Source: Parapristionchus giblindavisi
Taxonomy: Eukaryota > Nematoda > Chromadorea > Rhabditida > Diplogasteridae
Reading direction: 5' to 3'
Assembly: GCA_943737045.1 (NCBI GenBank)
Contig: CALSFV010000452.1
Location: 62,001 to 126,000 of the forward strand
Length of the DNA stretch: 64,000 nucleotides
The translations under genes were made by a program, and so were the position numbers. The notes under the pieces are model-generated. The model saw nothing but the letters and a program-made list of their open reading frames with translations. It was not told the origin of the DNA and did no database searches. Of the stretch, positions 57,565 to 64,000 are shown in pieces (the first letter of the stretch is position 1; the number at the start of each line of letters is the position of its first letter).

Positions 57565-57765
57565 TACTCCGCAATTTTAGTGGGCCAATAATTTGGTCGA
57601 AGTTGAGCCTAAAATTTGGCTACAAAACAAGCCCCACTTTTTAAGTTGAGCCAATAATTTGGTGGTTGGCCCTTAATTTGTTTCGAGGTGGGGCCAATAA
57701 TTGGCCCTAAATTGTCTTGTAGACAAATTTTAGGCACTTATTGGCCACACTAAAATTGCGGAGTA
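57565..57765. mobile_element. 201-bp inverted-repeat element TACTCCGCAATTTTAGTG
   Basis: Ends are TACTCCGCAATTTTAGTG and CTAAAATTGCGGAGTA. The interior has repeated 'ggccaataatttgg'. TA termini suggest mariner-type insertion. Confidence 0.75.
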
Positions 57766-59701
57766 GAGCTCAGCCGTACAGTAATCTCCACTACTGCTAA
57801 AACCTACAGTAATACCTACAGTAATGCCGACTAGAGCTCAGAGCTACAGCATTCTCCACTAAAGCTCATACCAAGTACGTTGGCAACCGGTGCCGCTGGA
57901 AATTAAATTCGGGTTGTCTGACGTCAAAATCGGGGGTGATTTTACTTGTGAATGAATTTTTGAGTGAATTTTGACTAAATCGGGCTAGTCTTATCGCTAG
58001 CGACAATACCGCCCACTTCTGATACCAACAGTAACTAGAGCTCTCTGGTGTAATAATCCCCACTAGACCTTAAACATACAATAATCCCCACTGGAGCTCA
58101 TACCAACAGTACTCCCATTACAGCTCAGAGCTACAGTAATCCCAAATAAAGCTCATACCAACAGTATCCTCAGCAATTTCTACAGTATCCTGAGATCTAT
58201 TTACATATAACTTGTCGTGCTTCGTTTTTTTTATTTCTTCCGATCGAAATTTACAGTAATCTTAATTATTCCTAGTAGGGCTCTAGTGGAGATTACTGTA
58301 GGTCTGAACTGTAACTGTAACAGTAGCCAAACTAGATGTCAGACCTACAGTAATCCCATTATACCTCAGACCTACAGTAATCTCCACTACAGCTCAGAGC
58401 TACAGTAATCCCCACTAGATTTCAAACCAACAGTATTACAGCTCTGATATACAGTAATGCCGACTAGATCTTAGATCTACTGTAGTCTCCACTGTAGCCC
58501 ATAGTTACAGTAATCCCCAATAGATCACATACCTACAGTAATACCTACTAGAGCTCATACCAACAGTAAAACAACTATAGCTCAAAACTACAGTAATCTC
58601 CACTAGAGCTTAGACCTACATTAATCTCCACTAAAACTCATACCAACAGAAATCTCACTAAATCTCAGATCTACAGCATACATTTTACAGTATTCTCCAC
58701 TAGAACTTTGAGCTACAGTAATCCCATTAGAAACCTATAGTAATATCAACTATGGCCCATATCTACAGTAATCCCACTATAGCTCAGACTACCGTAATCC
58801 CCAATAGAACTCATACCGCGTTTCCTCTATAGATTGACTGCTGGGAGATGGCGAAGAGGCTGAGGCGGTCGACTGATCACTAGAAATAATATGATGTTCA
58901 ACTGGTGTATCGATATCTACAGAATCCTCAGTAATTCCTACAGTATCCCAAGATCTACTTAAATATAACTTTTTCGTGCTTCGTTTCTTCTTTGTTACGA
59001 TCGAAATATCAGAGCTAAAGTAATCCCATTACAGCTCAGAGCTACAGTAATCCCCATTAGAGCTGAGACATATGGTAATTACTACTAAAGCTCATAACTA
59101 CAGTAACCCCTAGAGTAATGCCGACTAGAGCTCAGAGCTACAGTAATGTCGACTAGAGCTCATACCAACCACGTTGGCAACCATTGTCGCTGGAAATTAA
59201 ATTTGGGTGGTCGGACGTCAAAATCGGGAGGTGCGACACAAAGAATTCATTTGTGAATGAATTTTTGAGTGAATTTTGACTAAATCGTCTAGCGACACTG
59301 CCGCCCATTTATGATACCAACCGTAACTAGAGCTCAGTGATATAATAATCTCCACTACACCCCAGAGCTAAAGTAATCCCACACTGGAGTTTATACTAAC
59401 AGGGCACCCATTACAGCTCAAAGCTACAGTAATCCCCACTAAAGTTCATACCAACAGTATCCTCAGTAATTCCTACAGTATCCAGAGATCTCTTTAAATA
59501 TAACTTCGTCGTGCTTCGCTTTTACTTTGCTTTGCTGCGATCGAAATTTACAGTAATCTTAATTATCCCTAGTAGGGCTCTAGTGGAGATTACTGTAGCT
59601 GTAGCAGTAGCCCACTAGAACTCAGGCCCACAGTAATCCCATTAGACCTTAAATCTACAGTAATCCCCACTACAGCTCAGAGCTACAGTAATCTCCATTA
59701 C

Positions 59702-60585
59702 AGGGTGGGCATTAATTATTGTGACACATTATTATGGTGGCACAAATGCCTTTGCGTGGTTACATCGTGCTCATTTGTTTATATTTTCATTATTATTAGT
59801 TTTCCGTTCATGATTTAAGCTTCAAGGCAATCGGATCATTTTGAGCCTAAATATGAAGTCCACAGTGGATCGTTACCATGCGAGGGCGCGGCATAAGCGT
59901 AACCGACATATCGAAAGCTGTCAGCGTTCCACGACAGAAGGCCTACCCGACGCTGGCGAGGTATAGGGAGATTGGAGTGGTACTGGACCGTTCCGGGAGA
60001 GGAATGAAGCCCAAGGTGGTCAATCCGAAGGTGGTCGTGGCTGTGACAAACCGGCCGAAATCCGCACCGCTCGATGAAGAAGCTGGCTCGGGACTTCAAG
60101 ATTGACCCCGGCTCCATGGGAAAAGTGGTGAAGAAGATAAATATGACCCCACGCTGTGTGAGAAAAACGGACAAACGGATGCTTACTGCGGATCACGAGG
60201 TTGCTAACTGCAATGGTCCGATTGTCCTTGCCACCTCCCAACCTCTATAAACCAATGATTTTGACTGGGATGTGAATCTCTCTACAAAAGCCGTCGTCCC
60301 TCTTCTTCGTTTCAGTCCAGCGCTCTCTCATTTCGAGGAGAGTGCGGGGAGCACCGCCCCCCCCCCCCCATTGGACTGGACATTGGCCATTGGACCGCCC
60401 TCCCTAAAATGGGAGGACAAGCCTCCCCTCGCAGGAGATCAGTTCTGCGAATGCAGATCTTATGCAAATTACTCCGGGCCAAAAAAAAAACAGGAAAGTT
60501 CCGGCAAAGGTATGCGCAAGGCCCTGCAAAGGAAGGCATGGCTGTGTGCAAAACGAATTCGTTTTCACACGCCCACCTATGAATA
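59702..60585 (+). pseudogene. Broken mariner/Tc1-type transposase, N-terminal DNA-binding part
   Basis: From 59878 an open frame reads MRGRGISVTDISKAVSVPRQ and on to SGRGMKPKVVNPKVV, a helix-turn-helix like those at the start of Tc1/mariner transposases. Near 60060-60085 the frame is lost. A second frame continues with MKKLARDFKIDPGSMGKVVK and CVRKTDKRMLTADHE, the usual second helix-turn-helix and linker. No DDE/DDD catalytic region follows. Possible ends are 'cagggtgggc' at 59702 and 'gcccaccta' near 60578. It is inactive. Confidence 0.65.
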
Positions 60586-60845
60586 GAGCTGAGACCTAGA
60601 GTAATCTCCACTAGAAACCAGCACAGGAAAAATTCATTTTTTTTATTGCAGCACATGAAAAATTCGGCGCTTCTTACACATCGACTGGTCTCATTAAGAT
60701 ACCTCACAGAATAAAATATGGGTGAAATTTAAGGATAGCATGTGAATAGTGTGCCTTGCTAGTTAAAACCCAGATAACGCCAATCCTACAGGTGAGAAAA
60801 TACCACTAGATCTCAGGACTACAGTATCCGCATTAGAGTTCAGAC

Positions 60846-61046
60846 CATACATGGACGGGGTACCTGGAGCTCGATTCTACAGGGGGGGGGGGCATCCAAA
60901 CGAAAATAGATAATTTTACAAGGGGTTTTCAATTTTTTTCAAAAATTTCACCTAATCGTCATTCCTAATCGGGGGGGGGGGGGATTCCACAAATTTTCGA
61001 AGTCCTAATTTTACAGGGGGCACCCCCATGTCGACGCCCATGTATG
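60846..61046. mobile_element. Family G element with 8-bp TSD, in the satellite array
   Basis: Ends are CATACATGGACG and GCCCATGTATG. The exact TSD is GTTCAGAC (60838-60845 and 61047-61054), itself part of a satellite unit. The interior matches the 11747 copy. Confidence 0.8.
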
Positions 61047-62540
61047 GTTCAGACCTACAGCAATCTCCACACTGCTTAAACATACAGTGATCCCCAGTAG
61101 AGCTCAAACTTACAGTAATATACCACCTATGTATTTTAGACCGCATTCCACATTTATTTCTAAGAACAAAGTAATCGAAAAATGCTATAAAAGTAAGGGA
61201 CTTATGAGACAACCTAATAGAATTTCTTATTGTAACAAAACTGCCCCATATACGGTCTATTGCTATTTGTTCATGAAAAAGCGATACCGGCATAAGCTGT
61301 GCAAGCTTGTCCTGCAGCTGGGTGGTCGGCGCACCAATCGGGAGTTGCGAGCACGACGCAACTGAAGAATTACGGTGTCGAAAATCGTTGGAAATTAATC
61401 AATAAAGATTATATTTGGGTATCCCCAATAGAGCCCATACTTACAGTAATCCCCACTAGAGCTCATACCAACAGTTAAGCCACTAGAGCTCAGAACTACA
61501 GAAATCTCCACTAGAGCTCAAACCTTCTGATTTCCCACTAGAGCTAAGAGCTATAGTAATCTCCACAATAGTTTAGACCTAGCAATCTCGGCTACAGCTC
61601 AGACCTGCGGTAATCCCACTACAGCTCAGACCTATGATGATCACCACTGAAGCTCAAAATTACAGTAATACCCACTAGACGTACAGTAATCCCTACTAGA
61701 GCTCACACCTACAGTACTCCTGATTCCTACAATATCTGGATGACCATTCAACTTTATCTTTTTTTCCGTTCATTTTTTTTTGTAAAAATCGTGATCTGAG
61801 CTCTAGTGGGAAATCGGAACAAAGTAAACCGATCGAAAGCTAAAGTAATCTCAACCATTCCTACAGTATCCCGAGATCGATTCAAATTTAACGTGTAGCT
61901 TTTCTTTAATTTTTTCTTTGCTCCGATCGAAATCTACAGTAACCTCAATTATTCCTACGATACGTGGGCAACCGTTGACGGAGGAAAACATTGGGTGGGT
62001 CTGGTCGCTAGCGACAATGCCGCCCACGCGGGTACAGTAATCTCCTCTACAGCTTGGAACTATCGTAATCCCCACTAGAGCTACAGTAATCCCTCTAGAG
62101 CTCAGACCTACAGTAATCTCCACTAGGATGCAGATCTACAGTAACATACGTGGGGCAACTTTTGTCGATGGAAATTTAAATCGGGTGGGTGGGACGAGAA
62201 AAAAAATGGAGTATTTAAATACAAGAATTAAAAAATATATATATTTGCTGTGTAGGGGAATGATCATTATTGATTGATTTTCAAATTACATTTGCTTAGT
62301 TGGAAATCAACCAATAATGATCACATCGATTATTCTTTTGGTCCCAAAATTACAGTATACATGATATCATATATCTTCGAACATTGAACACAGTTTGCTT
62401 ACCTGACGAATGCATCATCGTGTCTAATGAATGGAGAAGCGCAGTGGCTGCCGCCGAGCTCGTTCCTGACAAATTACATATTGTATCTGTACTATATCTC
62501 AAATGGTTCACTTTTTTTGCTTAATTAACCATCCTACACC

Positions 62541-63864
62541 TACAGTACCGTGCAAAAGTATGGACGCAAAATTCGAATCGTTATAACTTTTTACGCCCTT
62601 GGCCGATCAGCCTCGTTTAATTTTATTATATAGTATAAACATTGGAGAAAAGTATGATGTATCGATTATTACCTACGGTGATGAAATGATTTCATTATAC
62701 TTGAAATGCCGAGGTGGGCTCCAAAAATAGGTTTATTCTCAGGTAGATTTTTTCTGTTAGTCCTATTTTTCTGTGATTAACGAACAAATATCGGTGAATG
62801 TTTTAAGCCATTAACCACGTTGATTGCATACCGCAATAAAGAAAGAGATAATTTCGCCTGACCCATCAAAATTTCGTAAAAATGCCATAACTCAGTCTGC
62901 GGTTGAGCTACAGGCCTCCGATTCAAGGAGTATTATCATCTAGTCATAGGGCAGCACCATGCCAATTTCGGAAAGTTTATACCCCTTCAATTCTTCGAAA
63001 ATTCGAAAAAAAATCCCATACAATATGTTGAGCTCACGGCATTTCACAGCCGGTTTTTCTAAAAATATAAATATTTGCCATGACGAGCTTAAACATCCAC
63101 CTAACACAACTACAAAGAGGGGAGATTATAGGAATTCAATTTCAACTTTGCCCATACAAATCACAGGTTGGAGCGAGAAGACGAATATTTTTTGCGCACT
63201 GCCTTACCTCGCAAAAATTAGAAAATTTCCTGTTGAATTAGCAACAATAAAAATTTCTTATTTATTTATTTTTATTTATCTTACACCACAAGGGTGTTTC
63301 AACAAGTATAAAGTGTTCGAGTGCAAGAAAATATGTGAAATCAAAAAATATTAAAAGAGAGGGAGGGACATGGAGATGGGGGGAAGGCGAGAGATCAATT
63401 GATCACGCCATCTGCTACAGTCAGGAAGAGTTCAGAGGGGAGGAGCCTCTAGTGCGGTGGAGCGGCCGCAAATCCAATTTATATCGTATATTTCGCTTAG
63501 CCATGCGCACAGCCTTGCCTCCCCATTCCCCTTTTTGCGCATAGCCTTTCCCCCAGCGTGCCCACCTATGTACTATTGGAAGTCAAAATGGACGGAACGT
63601 AATTTCATTCGCTATGGAGGTTATGGCATTTTTACGAAATTTTGATGGGTCAGGCGAAATTATCTCTTTCTTTATTGCGGTATGCTATCAACGTTATTAA
63701 TGGCTTAAAACGTTAACCGATAGTTGTTCGTTCCTCACAGAAAAAAAGGACTAATAGAAAAAATCCACACGAGAATAATAAAATTAAACCGACGCCGATC
63801 GGCCAAAGACGTAAAAAGTTATAACGATTGGAATTTTGAGTCCATACTTTTGCACGGTACTGTA
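62541..63864. mobile_element. 1.3-kb mariner-like foldback element
   Basis: Starts TACAGTACCGTGCAAAAGTA and ends 'acttttgcacggtactgta'. Long imperfect terminal inverted repeats run from 62541 to about 62893 and from about 63612 to 63864; 'gataatttcgcctgacccat' pairs with its complement at 63640-63660. The central 720 bp has no transposase motif. TA at both ends fits Tc1/mariner insertion. Confidence 0.8.
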
Positions 63865-64000
63865 CAACTTAAATACAGTACGAAGCAATCGCATATTTCC
63901 TCCCATCTAAATAATTAAGTTTACCGCCCAAAAACAATATTAATATCTAGATAGAGTACCGTACCTTCTTTAACAATATGAAGAGGTCGTCCGGGGACGG

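Larger units (their letters stand above)
57500..62160. repeat. Satellite-like array of 28-30 bp ACAGTAATCCCCACTAGAGCTCA units
   Basis: Hundreds of bp of diverged units ('ctacagtaatccccactaga' plus 'gctcagacc') are interspersed with longer higher-order blocks. One block ('gactgatcactgg...gatatctacagaatcctcag') occurs at 57410 and 58875. Another ('gctggaaattaaattygggt') occurs at 57892 and 59192. A mariner remnant, a family G element and a small foldback interrupt it. Confidence 0.8.

Noticed and set aside
62959..63354. 131-codon open frame inside the mariner-like foldback as a transposase
   Set aside because: No helix-turn-helix or DDE/DDD pattern; the composition resembles random AT-rich sequence.

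Overview
This is a window of nematode nuclear genome, most likely a free-living rhabditid (Caenorhabditis-type). The support is many short exons with GTRAGT donors and TTTCAG or TTGCAG acceptors, a Cdc25 phosphatase and a neuropeptide receptor of nematode type, start codons just downstream of trans-splice-like acceptors, and a very high load of small inverted-repeat transposons. No long single-exon gene exists, so all genes below were rebuilt exon by exon from splice signals and reading phase. No transcript data or database search was available.

Layout. 51-2132 (+): a secreted, probably GPI-anchored Ly6/ET-type cysteine-rich protein (4 exons, 223 aa). 3135-13684 (-): an unrecognised 15-exon gene for a low-complexity protein with one clear coiled coil (about 476 aa, one junction unresolved). 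15796-24960 (-): a Cdc25 dual-specificity phosphatase (17 exons, 615 aa) with a possible second first exon at 26641-26682. 27449-37742 (-): a rhodopsin-type peptide receptor resembling the nematode DMSR/myosuppressin-receptor group (16 exons, 459 aa). 30699-31309 (+): a His/Gly/Tyr-rich secreted protein (5 exons, 140 aa) nested in an intron of the receptor on the opposite strand. The three minus-strand genes follow one another head to tail. No functional link between them can be read from the sequence beyond shared orientation.

37.8-64 kb holds no gene I can support. It carries simple repeats, heptamer and hexamer arrays, a 4.6-kb satellite-like array with a 28-30 bp unit, a broken mariner/Tc1-type transposase, and long foldback elements.

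Transposon landscape. I sorted small elements by terminal repeats and target-site duplications (TSDs). Family A starts CATACATTTTCGCCCC. Family B starts CATACATTTTC and resembles ATACCCTCAC inside. Family C is palindromic, with CTCCGCTCTGGC arms. Family D starts AAAGGGAGCGTAACC. Family E starts CATAGGTCGAAAAG. Family F starts CTCTGGTATTTTG. Family G starts CATACATGGGCG. Family H starts CCATACGTGGGCACC. Several show exact 8-bp TSDs, and many are nested in one another or sit in introns. A heptamer repeat, AAAGATC (TGATCTT on the coding strand of the minus genes), recurs in the introns and overlaps two stop codons.
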